Counted from the first letter of the stretch, positions 45,470-55,451 are shown. The stretch is 64,000 nucleotides of DNA from Paraburkholderia sprentiae WSM5005 (GCF_001865575.2 NZ_CP017561.2:1364001-1428000); one strand, 5' to 3'. A program made the numbers and translations. Notes: generated from the sequence alone by a model not told the origin.

Positions 45470-46189
45470 ATGGAACACGCAAACAAGGATCGCTCGTTGG
45501 TGAGCAAAGTCATGGACGGCCTCGTCAGCGGCATCGTCGAGGAGAAATACGGCGCGATACTGCCGCCGCAGGATGTGCTGTCGAAGGAATTCGACGTGAG
45601 CCGCACCGTGATGCGCGAGGCGCTGTCGATGCTGCTCGCGCGCGACATGCTCGACGTGCGGCCGAAGATCGGCACGCGCATCCGGCCGATGAGCGACTGG
45701 CGCATGATCGACGAGGACGTGGTCAACTGGCGTTTTCGCGCGAAGCCCGATCCGATGTTTCTGCGTGACGTCATCGAGTTTCGCATCCTGATCGAACCGC
45801 GCGCGTCGGCGCAGGCGGCCGCGCGCGGCAATGCGGCGGACGTCACGGCGATTCGCGAGGCGTTCGAGGCGTTTCGCGTGATCCGTCCGGCCGAGGCCGG
45901 TTATCAGGAAGCCGACGAGCTGTTCCACACGCGTATCGTGATCGCGAGCGGCAATCAGTTCTTCAAGCAGATGGCGGCGATCATTCGCGGCGCGCTGTCG
46001 ACCGTCAATCCGATCGTGCACGACCGGGAAGGGCTGTGGGAGAACGCGGTCGCATCGCATCAGCGCGTCGTCGAGGCGATCGAGCGGCGCGATCCGAAAG
46101 AGGCGGAACTCGCTTCGCTCGCGATGATCGATGACTCCACCGAGGACGTCGGCGGCCGGTTTTCCGTGGAGCCGCCGGCGCGGAGGTGA
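45470..46189 (+). CDS. GntR/FadR-family transcriptional regulator (FCD domain)
   Basis: A 239-residue protein. The N-terminal winged helix has LPPQDVLSKEFDVSRTVMRE at about residues 30-50. A C-terminal FCD ligand domain carries metal-ligand residues in FRILIEPRASAQAAARG, DELFHTRIVIASGN and ASHQRVVEAIERRD. It is closest in style to sugar-acid regulators such as DgoR or UxuR relatives. The ATG at 45470 is preferred because the open frame upstream runs back into the preceding gene out of frame. The oxidoreductase gene 160 bases downstream is a plausible target. Confidence 0.87.
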   Translation: MEHANKDRSLVSKVMDGLVSGIVEEKYGAILPPQDVLSKEFDVSRTVMREALSMLLARDMLDVRPKIGTRIRPMSDWRMIDEDVVNWRFRAKPDPMFLRDVIEFRILIEPRASAQAAARGNAADVTAIREAFEAFRVIRPAEAGYQEADELFHTRIVIASGNQFFKQMAAIIRGALSTVNPIVHDREGLWENAVASHQRVVEAIERRDPKEAELASLAMIDDSTEDVGGRFSVEPPARR

Positions 46190-46348
46190 GCGAAGGTTCG
46201 AGTGCGGATTCGAGTGCGGGTTGAGCGTATCGGGGAGCGCTTGGCCGCGGGAGCGGCGCGCGGGTGTCGAAGGTCGGTGCGCGGCGCGCGCAAGCGGCAT
46301 CGGTGACAATAGCGGCTGTTTCGAACCGCACGGACCTTTGCACACACG

Positions 46349-47395
46349 ATGACAGACACGACAGCGGCACCGCACGCACCCACCGCCCAACCGACCCAGC
46401 GGGCAGCGCAGGACAACACTTCATCGCGCGAGATCCGTTGGGGGATCGTCGGTGCCGGCCGGATTGCGCACCGCTTCGCGCAAGGGCTCGCCTACGTGCC
46501 GCGGACGTGTCTCGCCGCGCTGTGGTCGCGTCGCGTGGAACCGGCGCGGGCGTTCGCCGACGAATTCGGCGGGACCGTGTGCGGCAGCTTCGACGCGTTG
46601 CTCGCGAGCGGCATCGACGCGCTCTATATCGCGACGCTGCAGGACAGCCACGCCGACTACGCGATCGCCGCCTTGCAAGCCGGGCTGCACGTGCTGTGCG
46701 AGAAACCCGCGTGCATCAATCGTGCGCAGCTCGAGCGCGTACTCACGGCCGCGCGCGCTTCGCAACGGCTCTTCATGGAAGCGATGAAGCCGCCGTTCTA
46801 TCCGCTCTACACCCGCTTGCGCGAGCACCTGGCGGCCGAGCCGATCGGCGAGGTCGGCCTCGTGCGCGCGGGCTGCTCGGTGCCGGGCGTGCCGGACGAT
46901 CATCCGTCGCTGTCGTTCGAGCATGCGGGCGGCGCGTTGCTCGATATCGGCATCTACGAGATGTTTCTCGCGGTCGACTGGCTCGGCGCGCCGCGCGACG
47001 TACAGACCTTCGGCCGGCTTGGCGCGACCGGCGTCGATACGTTCGCGAGTCTGAACAGTCAGCACGAGCGCGGCGGTATCGCGCAGCTGTTCTGTGGGCT
47101 CGACCTGCATGGCAGGGGCGATGCGCTGTTGATGGCCAAAGGCGGCCACGTGACGCTGCACGAGCCGTGGTGGAACCCGTCGCGCGCGACGATCCGTTAC
47201 GCGGACGGTCGCGTCGTCGAACTCGACGAGCCGTTCGAAGGCGGAGGCTTGAACTACGAGACCGCGCACTTTTGCGAGCTGATTCGCGCCGGTCGGCTGG
47301 AGAGTCCGCTGATGCGGCACGACACGTCGCGCCAGATGATCGCGATGGCCGACGCGGCGCGCGCGGCGCTGGGACTCAGGTTCGCCGGAGAATGA
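46349..47395 (+). CDS. Gfo/Idh/MocA-family NAD(P)-dependent oxidoreductase
   Basis: A 348-residue protein. The Rossmann motif WGIVGAGRIAHRFAQGL lies near residue 31. The EKPACINRAQLERVL segment (residues 114-128) holds the family EKP motif with the catalytic Lys, and a conserved DIGIYEMFLAVDWL helix follows. These enzymes oxidise or reduce cyclic polyols, sugars or sugar-nucleotide derivatives. The first 25 residues are unstructured, so an inner start is possible but no better ATG exists. It follows the FadR-type regulator on the same strand. Confidence 0.88.
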   Translation: MTDTTAAPHAPTAQPTQRAAQDNTSSREIRWGIVGAGRIAHRFAQGLAYVPRTCLAALWSRRVEPARAFADEFGGTVCGSFDALLASGIDALYIATLQDSHADYAIAALQAGLHVLCEKPACINRAQLERVLTAARASQRLFMEAMKPPFYPLYTRLREHLAAEPIGEVGLVRAGCSVPGVPDDHPSLSFEHAGGALLDIGIYEMFLAVDWLGAPRDVQTFGRLGATGVDTFASLNSQHERGGIAQLFCGLDLHGRGDALLMAKGGHVTLHEPWWNPSRATIRYADGRVVELDEPFEGGGLNYETAHFCELIRAGRLESPLMRHDTSRQMIAMADAARAALGLRFAGE

Positions 47396-47429
47396 GCCGC
47401 TCGCGTGAACCAAAGGGCGCGGGCGGCGC

Positions 47430-48089
47430 TCAGTGCCGCGTCGGCAGCGACAGACGCCGCTCGTACCAGCGCTGCGCCCACTCGAGCACCTGGCACAGCA
47501 CCCAGTACACGGCCGCGGCCGCAAGATAAAGCGGCAGCGGCTGATAGGTCGACGCGATGATTTCCTGCGCGCTGCGCAGCAGCTCAGTCACCGTAATCAC
47601 CGACACGAGCGAGGTGTCCTTGATCAGGCTGATCAGGCTGTTCGACAGACTCGGCACCGCGATACGCAGCGCCTGCGGCGCGATCACGTAGCGCAGCGTC
47701 TGGCGCCGCGACAGCCCGAGGCTGTACGAGGCGAGCCACTGGCCCTGGTGGATGCCCAGAATCGCGCCGCGCATGCTCTCGGACAGATACGCGGCGACGT
47801 TCGCCGACAGCGCGATCACGCCGGCCGGCGTCGGATCGAGTGAAATGCCGAAGCTCGGCAGACCGTAATAGATCACAAAGATCTGCACGAGCAGCGGCGT
47901 GCCGCGCATCACGCTCACGTAGACGCGCGCGATCCAGTTCAGCGGACGGCTGTGGCTGATGCCCATCAGCGCGAGCACGGCGCCGCCGATCAGGCCGAAG
48001 ATCATCGACAGGATCGCGAACTTGATCGTCAGCAATGCGCCTTGTGCGAGCACCGGCAGCGATTGGAGCAGCAGGGAGGTGATGGACAT
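47430..48089 (-). CDS. Polar amino-acid ABC transporter permease (HisM/TcyL-like)
   Basis: A 219-residue inner-membrane protein with about five helices. The C-terminal family loop YVIAPQALRIAVPSLSNSLI, near residues 150-170, contacts the ATPase. The relative order matches cystine/polar amino-acid importers, with the binding protein upstream. No ATPase gene follows; the next gene on the right of the operon end is on the other strand. An ATPase encoded elsewhere must be shared, or the operon is incomplete. Confidence 0.87.
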   Translation of the reverse strand: MSITSLLLQSLPVLAQGALLTIKFAILSMIFGLIGGAVLALMGISHSRPLNWIARVYVSVMRGTPLLVQIFVIYYGLPSFGISLDPTPAGVIALSANVAAYLSESMRGAILGIHQGQWLASYSLGLSRRQTLRYVIAPQALRIAVPSLSNSLISLIKDTSLVSVITVTELLRSAQEIIASTYQPLPLYLAAAAVYWVLCQVLEWAQRWYERRLSLPTRH

Positions 48090-48224
48090 GGGCAGTGTTC
48101 TTATTGACGCACAAAGCGCACATCATAAACTTTGGCGCGCCTTAAGACGCGGGGCGCTCGATGGCGCTTGGGGTATACGCGACGCGCGGTTCGGACCCGG
48201 GGCCTCGCGCGTGCCCCGCAAACG

Positions 48225-48258
48225 CGAAGGGCGGCACCGTGGTCGATGCCGCCCTTCG
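48225..48258 (-). terminator. Perfect hairpin between binding-protein and permease genes
   Basis: A 12-bp perfect stem (48225-48236 with 48247-48258) and a 10-base loop lie 17 bases after the binding-protein stop. There is no T run on the minus strand, so this is more likely an mRNA-stabilising or attenuating hairpin that lets the binding protein be made in excess over the permease, as in many importer operons. Confidence 0.65.
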
Positions 48259-48274
48259 TTGGACTCCACGCGCG

Positions 48275-49069
48275 TTACTTGATCGGCTTGCTGACGTCGA
48301 TGCCGAACCACTTGTCCGAGATCTTCGTGAAGGTACCGTCCGCTTCGAGCTGGGTCATCGCGTTGTCGATCGCCTGCGCGAACTTCGGGTTGCCCTTCCT
48401 GAACGGAATGCCCGACGGATTGCCCGGGCCGACGTTCGCGCCGGTGCGCAGCGGCAGGTTCGAGTTCTTCAGCAGGTACGCGAGCATCAAACGGTCGTTC
48501 AACGCCGCGTCGAGCCGGCCGGCGGCCAGATCACGCAAGTATTCGGGCGCGCCCGGGTAGGTCTTCACGTCGATGCCCGGCACCGCTTTCGCCATGTCCA
48601 TGTAGTTCGTGCCGAGACCGACGCCGAGCTTCTTGCCCTTCAGGTCTTCGAGCGAATTGAACTGGCGCGTGTCGTCCTTGCGCTGGATCAGCTGCGCGGC
48701 CGAGTAGGTGTAAGGCGGCGAGAAGTCGAGCGTCTGCTTGCGCGCATCGGTGATGCCAACCTGGTTGACGATCACGTCGAACTTGCCCGCCTGCAGACCG
48801 GCGATGATGCCGCTCCACTCGGTCGTGACGAACTGCGGTTTCACGCCGAGCTTGGCCGCAACCGCCTTGGCGATGTCGACGTCATAGCCGACCAGCTCGC
48901 CCGACGGCGCTTTCGAGTTGAACGGCGGGAAGGTTCCTTCGAGACCGATGCGCAGTGTGCCGCGCTGCTTGACCTGGTCGAGCAGGTCTTCCGCGTGCGC
49001 GGCAACGGCGGTCAACGACGCGCCGACGAGCGCGGTGGCGAGGAGCTTTTTCAGCAGGCCAAATTTCAT
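48275..49069 (-). CDS. Polar amino-acid ABC transporter substrate-binding protein (TcyA/FliY-like)
   Basis: A 264-residue periplasmic protein with a clear signal peptide (LLATALVGASLTAVAAHA, cleavage before EDLLDQV near residue 27). The family-3 fold shows LRIGLEGTFPPFN at the first ligand-binding strand and VGYDVDIAKAVAAKLG after it. Close in style to cystine-binding TcyA/FliY. AAAGGA precedes the ATG at 49069. A hairpin separates it from the permease gene. The ligand is probably cystine or another small polar amino acid. Confidence 0.87.
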   Translation of the reverse strand: MKFGLLKKLLATALVGASLTAVAAHAEDLLDQVKQRGTLRIGLEGTFPPFNSKAPSGELVGYDVDIAKAVAAKLGVKPQFVTTEWSGIIAGLQAGKFDVIVNQVGITDARKQTLDFSPPYTYSAAQLIQRKDDTRQFNSLEDLKGKKLGVGLGTNYMDMAKAVPGIDVKTYPGAPEYLRDLAAGRLDAALNDRLMLAYLLKNSNLPLRTGANVGPGNPSGIPFRKGNPKFAQAIDNAMTQLEADGTFTKISDKWFGIDVSKPIK

Positions 49070-49179
49070 CGTGTTCCTTTTGTACGTCTGACGTTTTGAC
49101 GGTCGAGAGCATAGCAAACGGCACTATCACAACCTAAATACCGTTTGTTTATGTCTATATGCGCCGGCGGCGCGAATGC

Positions 49180-50202
49180 CTAGCGCAGCGCCTGCGCGCA
49201 TTCGGCGACGAGCGCCGGACCGCGGTAGATGAAACCAGTATAAAGCTGCACCAGCGACGCGCCGGCCGCGAGCTTCGCGCGCGCATCGTCGCCCGAGAAA
49301 ATGCCGCCGACGCCGATGATCGGCACCGCCTCGCCGAGTTCGGCGCGCAGCTTGCGGACCACCGCGTTCGACGCGTCGAACACCGGCTTGCCCGACAGGC
49401 CGCCGGCTTCGTCGCCGTGCTGCATGCCGGTGACGGCAGTGCGCGAGAGCGTCGTGTTGGTGGCGATCACGCCTTCGAATTGGTGGCGCAGCACGGTGTC
49501 AGCGATCGACTTGATCTGCTCGTCGTCGACGTCCGGGGCGATCTTCAGCGCAAGGGGCACGAGCTTGCCGTGCAGGTCGGCGAGCCGTTGCTGTTTGTCC
49601 TTCAGCGCGGCGAGCAGCGCGTCGAGTTCGTCGGCGCCTTGCAACTGGCGCAGATTTTTCGTATTCGGCGACGAGATGTTGACCGTCACGTAGCTCGCGA
49701 ACGGGTAGACGCGCTCGAGGCAGTACAGGTAGTCTTCAGCGGCGCGCTCGATCGGCGTATCGGCGTTCTTGCCGATGTTCAGGCCCAGAATGCCGCGATA
49801 GCGCGCGGCCTGGACGTTCTTTACGAACTGGTCGACGCCAGCGTTGTTGAAGCCCATCCGGTTGATCACCGCGTTGGCCTGCGGCAACCGGAACATGCGC
49901 GGGCGCGGATTGCCCGGCTGCGCGCGCGGCGTCACGGTGCCCACTTCGATGAAGCCGAAGCCGAGCGCCGCCAGACCGTCGATGCACGCGCCGTCCTTGT
50001 CGAGGCCCGCCGCCAGTCCGACGGGGTTGCGGAACGTCAGGCCCATCACGGTGCGCGGCGAATCGGGCACGCGCGCCGCGAGCGCGCCGGCCAGACCGGT
50101 GCGGCCGGCGGCCCCGAGCATGCGCAAGGTCAGATGGTGAGCGTCTTCCGCGTCCATGCGAAAGAGTTGGGCGCGAACGAGCGGATAAAGGGAACTGAGC
50201 AC
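49180..50202 (-). CDS. pyrD: Dihydroorotate dehydrogenase (quinone), class 2
   Basis: A 340-residue membrane-associated FMN enzyme of pyrimidine synthesis that oxidises dihydroorotate with ubiquinone. The N-terminal amphipathic extension ([20 protein letters not shown]) marks class 2. Signature motifs are [13 protein letters not shown] (about residue 55), VNISSPNT (about 174) with the Ser base in the class 2 position, [18 protein letters not shown] and [10 protein letters not shown]. The start is a GTG at 50202. It is last in a minus-strand run nudix-aat-bpt-pyrD. Confidence 0.97.
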   Translation of the reverse strand: MLSSLYPLVRAQLFRMDAEDAHHLTLRMLGAAGRTGLAGALAARVPDSPRTVMGLTFRNPVGLAAGLDKDGACIDGLAALGFGFIEVGTVTPRAQPGNPRPRMFRLPQANAVINRMGFNNAGVDQFVKNVQAARYRGILGLNIGKNADTPIERAAEDYLYCLERVYPFASYVTVNISSPNTKNLRQLQGADELDALLAALKDKQQRLADLHGKLVPLALKIAPDVDDEQIKSIADTVLRHQFEGVIATNTTLSRTAVTGMQHGDEAGGLSGKPVFDASNAVVRKLRAELGEAVPIIGVGGIFSGDDARAKLAAGASLVQLYTGFIYRGPALVAECAQALR

Positions 50203-50313
50203 GGGAAGAAGCCGGACGGCCGGAAAATGGGAACCCGCTATTTTACCGGCTTTAGGCTCTATAACACTGGCAGCGCGTGGCCGGCGACGACCCGGACCTG
50301 GACGATGCCTCGA

Positions 50314-51147
50314 CTACGGCCTGAGCGGCCCGCGCCGACCATGCAGCGCAAAATCGACCGGCGGCAGGTCGATAGCGGACGGATCGAGCACGCGCCACGC
50401 GCCGTCGATCAAGCCTTCGAGCGGCCGGAAATTCGCCTTGTAGGCCATTTTCGGGCTTTCGCGAATCCAGTAGCCGAGATACACGTAAGGCAGGTTCAGG
50501 CTGCGCGCCTGCTCGATCTGCCAGAAGATGTTGTAGGTGCCGAAGCTCGCGTGCGGCAGGTCCGGCTCGAAGAACGTGTACACCGACGACAAGCCGTCGC
50601 CGAGGATATCGATCATGCTGATCATGCGTAGCGCGCCCTGCGCGTCGGGGCGCCCATCGGACCGCGGCGACGCCGGCTCGCGAAACTCGACGAGCCGCGA
50701 GTTGATCCGGCTTTGCAGCAGGAATTGCTCGTACTGGTCGCGGCTGTCGCGATCCATCCCGCCGCCCGCGTGGCGCGCCGACTGGTAGCGCATATACAGC
50801 GCGTAATGCTCCTCGTCGTAGTGCAGTGGCGCGACGGTTGCCATCAGGTCGCCGTGCTTTCTCCATACGCGCCGTTGCGTGCGGTTCGGCTGAAAACGCT
50901 CGACCGGCACGCGCACCGGCACGCACGCGCGGCAGCCGTCGCAGTACGGGCGGTACGTAAACACGCCCGAGCGCCGGAAGCCCGCCTTGACGAGGTCCGT
51001 GTAGACGTCCGAATTGATCAGGTGACTGGGTGTGGCGACCTGCGAGCGCGCGATGCGGCCGTCCAGGTAACTGCAGGGATAGGGCGCCGTTGCATAAAAT
51101 TGCAGCGCGGAAAGCGGAGATAGAGGCAGCTCGTTGGGATGAGTCAC
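50314..51147 (-). CDS. bpt: Aspartate/glutamate leucyltransferase (N-end rule, Bpt)
   Basis: A 277-residue homologue of eukaryotic arginyl-tRNA-protein transferases. It adds Leu from Leu-tRNA to proteins beginning with Asp or Glu, marking them for ClpAPS. The N-terminal Cys-containing region has [10 protein letters not shown] and [17 protein letters not shown]. The C-terminal GNAT-like part has [11 protein letters not shown] and [11 protein letters not shown], and [15 protein letters not shown] is the family signature. The start is a GTG at 51147. It is adjacent to aat, which supplies the other arm of the same pathway. Confidence 0.96.
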   Translation of the reverse strand: MTHPNELPLSPLSALQFYATAPYPCSYLDGRIARSQVATPSHLINSDVYTDLVKAGFRRSGVFTYRPYCDGCRACVPVRVPVERFQPNRTQRRVWRKHGDLMATVAPLHYDEEHYALYMRYQSARHAGGGMDRDSRDQYEQFLLQSRINSRLVEFREPASPRSDGRPDAQGALRMISMIDILGDGLSSVYTFFEPDLPHASFGTYNIFWQIEQARSLNLPYVYLGYWIRESPKMAYKANFRPLEGLIDGAWRVLDPSAIDLPPVDFALHGRRGPLRP

Positions 51148-51249
51148 GTTGGCAGCTCTCGAAGCGTCTCTGGTAATGCAAACCCGGCGCGCCCGGCGGT
51201 TGATGCCGCTATTCGATGGGCGGCGGACCCGGGTACGGGCTGACTTTTC

Positions 51250-51987
51250 CTACGCCGCCCGCGCGAGGATTTCGAGCAGGGCGCTCTTGTCGAACCGCCA
51301 CGGGATGGCCGGTGCGCCGACAGACGCGCGAACGTGCGCGACGAACGCCTTGCGCGCTATCTCGCGGCCGCCGAGCGACGCCAGATGCGACGTATTCTGC
51401 TGGCAGTCTATCATTTCTATTTCGTGACGTCGCAGGTGGCCGACCAGTGCGGCCAGCGCGATTTTCGAGCCGTCGGTGACGTCGGTGTACATCGATTCGC
51501 CGAAGAACATCCGGCCGAGCGACACGCCATACAACCCCGCTACACGCTTGCCCTCGAACCAGGTTTCGATGCTATGCGCATCGCCCAGGCGGTGCAGCGA
51601 CGCATAGGCTTCGACGACGTCGGCGGTGATCCACGTACCGCGCTGGCCGCGGCGCGGCGCCTGCGCGCACGCGCGCATCACGGCCGCGAAGTCGTGATCG
51701 ACGCGGATTTCCCACGCGTCGTCGCGCAGCACGTGCTTGAGCGTCTTGCGCAGCGATGGCGATACCTTGAACTCGGCGGGGCGCAGGATCATGCGCGGAT
51801 CGGGACTCCACCACAACACCGGCTGGCCGTCTGAATACCAGGGGAAAATGCCGCGCTGGTAAGCGTCGATGAGGCGCGACGGCAGCAGATCGCCGCTTGC
51901 CGCGAGCAGACCGGGCGCGCCGCTCGCGGCGCCGAGCGCGCGCTCGACGGGGGGGAACGGATCGTCAGCGCCGAGCCAGGGAACCAT
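51250..51987 (-). CDS. aat: Leucyl/phenylalanyl-tRNA--protein transferase
   Basis: A 245-residue enzyme that adds Leu or Phe from tRNA to N-terminal Arg or Lys (bacterial N-end rule). The family motif [20 protein letters not shown] lies at about residue 43. [20 protein letters not shown] and [15 protein letters not shown] are the donor-site region. It starts 9 bases after the Nudix stop and precedes bpt by 102 bases. Confidence 0.97.
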   Translation of the reverse strand: MVPWLGADDPFPPVERALGAASGAPGLLAASGDLLPSRLIDAYQRGIFPWYSDGQPVLWWSPDPRMILRPAEFKVSPSLRKTLKHVLRDDAWEIRVDHDFAAVMRACAQAPRRGQRGTWITADVVEAYASLHRLGDAHSIETWFEGKRVAGLYGVSLGRMFFGESMYTDVTDGSKIALAALVGHLRRHEIEMIDCQQNTSHLASLGGREIARKAFVAHVRASVGAPAIPWRFDKSALLEILARAA

Positions 51988-51996
51988 GCGCGGCGC

Positions 51997-52542
51997 TCAA
52001 CCTTCGCGCAGGGAGCGGAAGATGTCGCCGGTATGCAGGCCGAAACTGCCGGCCGCGCGATCGGCGAAAAAAAAGCGCAGCGTCTGGCCGACGGTCGGAA
52101 ACGCGATCTCGTCCCACGGAATCTCTTGTTCTTCGAAGAGCTTGACTTCGAGGCTTTCCTCGCCAGCAGCAACGTCGAGATCGAGCAGCCGCGCCATGTA
52201 GAACAGATGGACCTGATGCACGTGTGGCACGTTCAGCAACGAAAACAGATTCTGCACCTCGACGCGCGCGCCGGCTTCCTCGAGCGTTTCGCGCGAAGCG
52301 GCTTCGGCCGTCGTTTCTCCCATTTCCATGAAGCCGGCGGGCAGCGTCCAGTAACCGTAACGCGGCTCGATCGCGCGACGGCATAGGAGCACTTTGTCGT
52401 CCCACACCGGTACCGTGCCGACTACGTTGCGCGGGTTCTGATAATGTACGGTGCCGCAACTGCCGCATACGAAGCGCTCGCGATTGTCGCCCGGCGGAAT
52501 GCTCAGGCTGACGTCATGGCCGCAGACAGAACAGAATTTCAT
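51997..52542 (-). CDS. Nudix hydrolase with N-terminal zinc ribbon (NudC-like)
   Basis: A 181-residue protein. The N-terminal CSVCG..CGSCG pairs form a zinc ribbon (residues 4-30), and the Nudix box G-x5-E-x7-REUxEExGU is present as GFMEMGETTAEAASRETLEE at about residues 72-91. The zinc ribbon suggests NADH or dinucleotide pyrophosphatase-type substrates, but the protein is shorter than NudC (about 257) and lacks its usual SQPWPFPxS tail. The ATG at 52542 removes a non-conserved upstream frame. It heads the aat-bpt-pyrD run. Confidence 0.87.
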   Translation of the reverse strand: MKFCSVCGHDVSLSIPPGDNRERFVCGSCGTVHYQNPRNVVGTVPVWDDKVLLCRRAIEPRYGYWTLPAGFMEMGETTAEAASRETLEEAGARVEVQNLFSLLNVPHVHQVHLFYMARLLDLDVAAGEESLEVKLFEEQEIPWDEIAFPTVGQTLRFFFADRAAGSFGLHTGDIFRSLREG

Positions 52543-53395
52543 GGGAAAGGGAACGAGAAGGGGTGATAGGAGTTTATCACCGGGGCGGGGCGTGACTGAG
52601 GCCCGGGCAGAGGCGGCGCGACATGACGTCACCAATGCGCAGGTGGTCTCGGTGATGGACGGTTCAACGCCCACCGTGGGGTTCCTGTCAATTCTGCAGA
52701 TGACAGCACCGCTGGCAGACACTGTCAGCGCACGGATTTTAGTCAATCCCGATTGCGGCGCGAGCTTCAGACAGACTGAAATATTCAACCGGCATCAGTC
52801 GATCAAATACGGATAAGTGACAATAAATACGATTTATACTCATCATCAATTCGCGGCACCGGTATTTAGTGATATTCGAGGAGCGACGTCTAGTCGGCAA
52901 TCGGGACTTGGCGCCGTTGTGTAAGGATTCGAAAACGCCGCTCCGTTGCGCATGGCTTCGTCCGGCATTACAGGTAAAAGAACAATGAATATCCGTTGTT
53001 TCCGACGTGGGTTTAGCAGGCATCGGGGTATGCTCACTGCCGCTAAAGAAACGGCAACCGAACGTGGAAACTTGAGCCACGGTGAGGCGGGGTCATCGCT
53101 CGCGACTCAGCCCTTCATGCTGGTAGCTACCGGATTCGCTGCCGATCTCCCGGACACGCGGATCCGATCCACCCGTCGGTTCTTCCTTATGTTGCTCACA
53201 TTCCTCATTTCGATGCAGTGCAATCGCTTCAGAGGAATCCCGACGTAGCACAAGCCGTTGCGCAAGAGCACGTCAGCCCTGCGCAAAACACCTCACCCGC
53301 GATGGCCGTGCGGGAGGGCGCTCGTTCAGACGATCGACACGGCACAGCCAGCGTTACCTTAAAGCCAGTTACCTCGAAACGCGAACCGTCAAAAA
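52543..53395. other. 853-base gene-poor region upstream of the PhyH gene
   Basis: No supported gene. Several short frames on both strands lack motifs. The right part should contain the promoter for the PhyH gene. The AT-rich stretch near 52810-52845 (ACAATAAATACGATTTATAC) could be a promoter or a transferred-DNA edge. No inverted repeats were assigned. Confidence 0.35.
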
Positions 53396-54643
53396 ATGAA
53401 TACTCTCGAGAATCAGCGCTTTTTCGATAAGCCCGTCGTCGCGGACGTTCCGATCGACAGTCAGACACAGATCTTCAAATTCGAAAACTTTCCCGCGGCT
53501 GGCCCGACGCCTTGGCTCGATCGTCCCGATGCGCTGGAGCGCGTCGCGCAATTGTTGTCCGACCGAGTGATCAACGAAGAGCAAGCCGAGTGGTGCCGAA
53601 AATGGGTGAGCGACGGCTACCTGATCGTTGAAGGTTTCTTCACGGACGAACAGCTCGATGCGACGTGGCAAGCGTACGAAAACGCGATTGCCGACGGCAC
53701 GCTGCGCCCGCCGCACGAGCCGCTCTTCGAAGGCGATACACTGCCTGGGCGCACGCTGAATCCGCATTTCAACGTACCGGCTATTCGCGACATGTTGTTC
53801 GACGCGCGCATGAACGAGATCGTGAGTCTGCTGCTGGGCGCGAAATCGGCGCCGTTCCAGACGATCGGCGGTCACAAGAGCAGCGAGCAACTCGAGCATT
53901 CCGATTCGATTCATATGTCGACCTATCCGAACGGGTATCTGGTCGCGAACTGGATCGCCTTCGAGGATATTCATCCGGACTCGGGGCCGCTCGTGTATCA
54001 CCCCGGCACGCACAAGCTGCCGTATCTGATGTCGACGGAACTGGGCATGCCGTTCGGTTGCGGTTACTCCGCTTACCACGATATCTATGAGCCCGCGATC
54101 CAGAAGCTCATCGCCGAACGTTCAGCGGGCCCGAAATATTTCTACCCGAAGAAGGGGGATGTGCTGTTGTGGCATGCGAATCTGCTGCACGGCGGCAGCA
54201 AGATGAGCCATCCCGAGCACGTGAGTCGCAAGGCACTGGTTTGCCATTTCTTCGCGCATGGCTGTCTGTGCTATCACGACCTGACCGGCATGCCGTCGAG
54301 CCTGACGCCGATCGTCGACTTCGACGGCGAGGCGTACTTCGACGCGAATCCGGACGTGGCGGCGAGCGGCGGCAATGCGTTGCAGCACTACATCTACTAC
54401 GGTCGATTCGAGGGGCGCCCCTTGAGCAGCGCCGAATCGTTACAACGCAAAGCGCGGCTGGCCGCACTGCCTAACGGGTTCGATCCGACGCTCTACCTCG
54501 AGGCGAATCCCGACGTCGCCGCCGCGGGTGTCGACGCGGTCGATCACTTCATCGAATTCGGCCGCGTGGAAGGCCGGCCGCTGCGGCCCCAAGACACGCT
54601 GGCGCCGAGGCAGATGCAACCTGGTGCGACAACCGTTTCATGA
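53396..54643 (+). CDS. Phytanoyl-CoA dioxygenase-fold protein with two C-terminal NPDVA repeats
   Basis: A 415-residue protein. Residues 75-305 form a PhyH-type Fe(II)/2-oxoglutarate oxygenase domain. LEHSDSIHMS gives the H-x-D ligands, LLHGGSKM the distal His, and SRKALVCHF the Arg that would hold 2-oxoglutarate. After the oxygenase come two roughly 35-residue repeats, DGEAYFDANPDVAASGGNAL and DPTLYLEANPDVAAAGVDAV, each ending YGRFEGRPL- or FGRVEGRPL-like. These repeats recur in glycosyltransferases and surface-associated proteins, but I know of no assigned function. The substrate is unknown. It is a single gene, followed by a pseudogene. Confidence 0.84.
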   Translation: MNTLENQRFFDKPVVADVPIDSQTQIFKFENFPAAGPTPWLDRPDALERVAQLLSDRVINEEQAEWCRKWVSDGYLIVEGFFTDEQLDATWQAYENAIADGTLRPPHEPLFEGDTLPGRTLNPHFNVPAIRDMLFDARMNEIVSLLLGAKSAPFQTIGGHKSSEQLEHSDSIHMSTYPNGYLVANWIAFEDIHPDSGPLVYHPGTHKLPYLMSTELGMPFGCGYSAYHDIYEPAIQKLIAERSAGPKYFYPKKGDVLLWHANLLHGGSKMSHPEHVSRKALVCHFFAHGCLCYHDLTGMPSSLTPIVDFDGEAYFDANPDVAASGGNALQHYIYYGRFEGRPLSSAESLQRKARLAALPNGFDPTLYLEANPDVAAAGVDAVDHFIEFGRVEGRPLRPQDTLAPRQMQPGATTVS

Positions 54644-54654
54644 CAGCAGTCGGA

Positions 54655-55300
54655 CGATTGGCGATCTTGTGAACTCGGACGGTTTGCTTTCGTCGGCACC
54701 AGGCTGTGAGCTGACGTTTCTGACGAGGCAATGGCTTGGCGCGAAATCGACCTATGGATTTCACTGCCCTGCCGGGCACGAATTCACGCGCGTAGGAACG
54801 GTCGCGATGCGCGGCACCATGACCTGTCTGGAGCGCGTGGAGGAAAGCACGCAACGCGGCTTTCTGGAAATCCTGAGTGAACGCGACACTGTTTGCCACG
54901 AGGTGCGCTAGCGTCTCTCCGACCTCCACGCGAAGGCGGTCTCATACGGTGGCCAGTGCTTGGACGACACCCGTGGTGGGACGAATGCCATTTACCGGTT
55001 CGGCTGCGCCGGGGCGTGAACGCTCGGCCCGCGCGCATTTTGTGCTGGCCGGGACGTGGTGCGGAAAGTGTGCGAATGCGGACCAGCGTCTGGCGATCGA
55101 ACGGATGCAGCAGGTCGCGCAGGAGCGTGGCGGGCGTTGCCTGAGCGAGACGTATGTCAACGGGCGGCCGGGCTCACCTGGGAATGCAGCGTTGACCCTG
55201 TCCGGGAGTTCACGCCGGGCACCGTCATCTATGTGGCGCGTGGTGCCCGAACTGCTTCCGGCTGCGGGGCACGAAGCACGCGGGGAGACGCCAGATAGTA
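54655..55300 (+). pseudogene. Zinc-ribbon/treble-clef repeat protein, broken by a stop and frameshifts
   Basis: Frames between 54655 and 55300 encode repeats with the pattern GG-C-L..Y.N....W.C..GH.W...P...G.WC..C, seen as FHCPAGHEFTRVGTVA, GGQCLDD, FVLAGTWCGKCANADQRLAI and GGRCLSETYVNG. An in-frame TAG at about 54909 and frame changes near 55010 and 55170 interrupt it. Such zinc-ribbon proteins are usually hypothetical, DNA-related and often mobile. It lies between the PhyH gene and the tRNA-fMet, possibly at an integration site. Confidence 0.65.
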
Positions 55301-55324
55301 CGCCCGGTTACACGGACGCCAGAA

Positions 55325-55362
55325 ACAAAAAAGGGTTACACGCCAATGCGTTGTAACCCTTC
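55325..55362 (-). terminator. Terminator of tRNA-fMet
   Basis: A 10-bp perfect stem (55331-55340 with 55352-55361) is followed on the minus strand by a T run, 12 bases after the tRNA CCA end. Confidence 0.9.
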
Positions 55363-55374
55363 GATGATTTCGTT

Positions 55375-55451
<77 letters not shown>

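Noticed and set aside
49159..50631. 490-codon plus-strand frame
   Set aside because: Shadow of pyrD and part of bpt; no motif.
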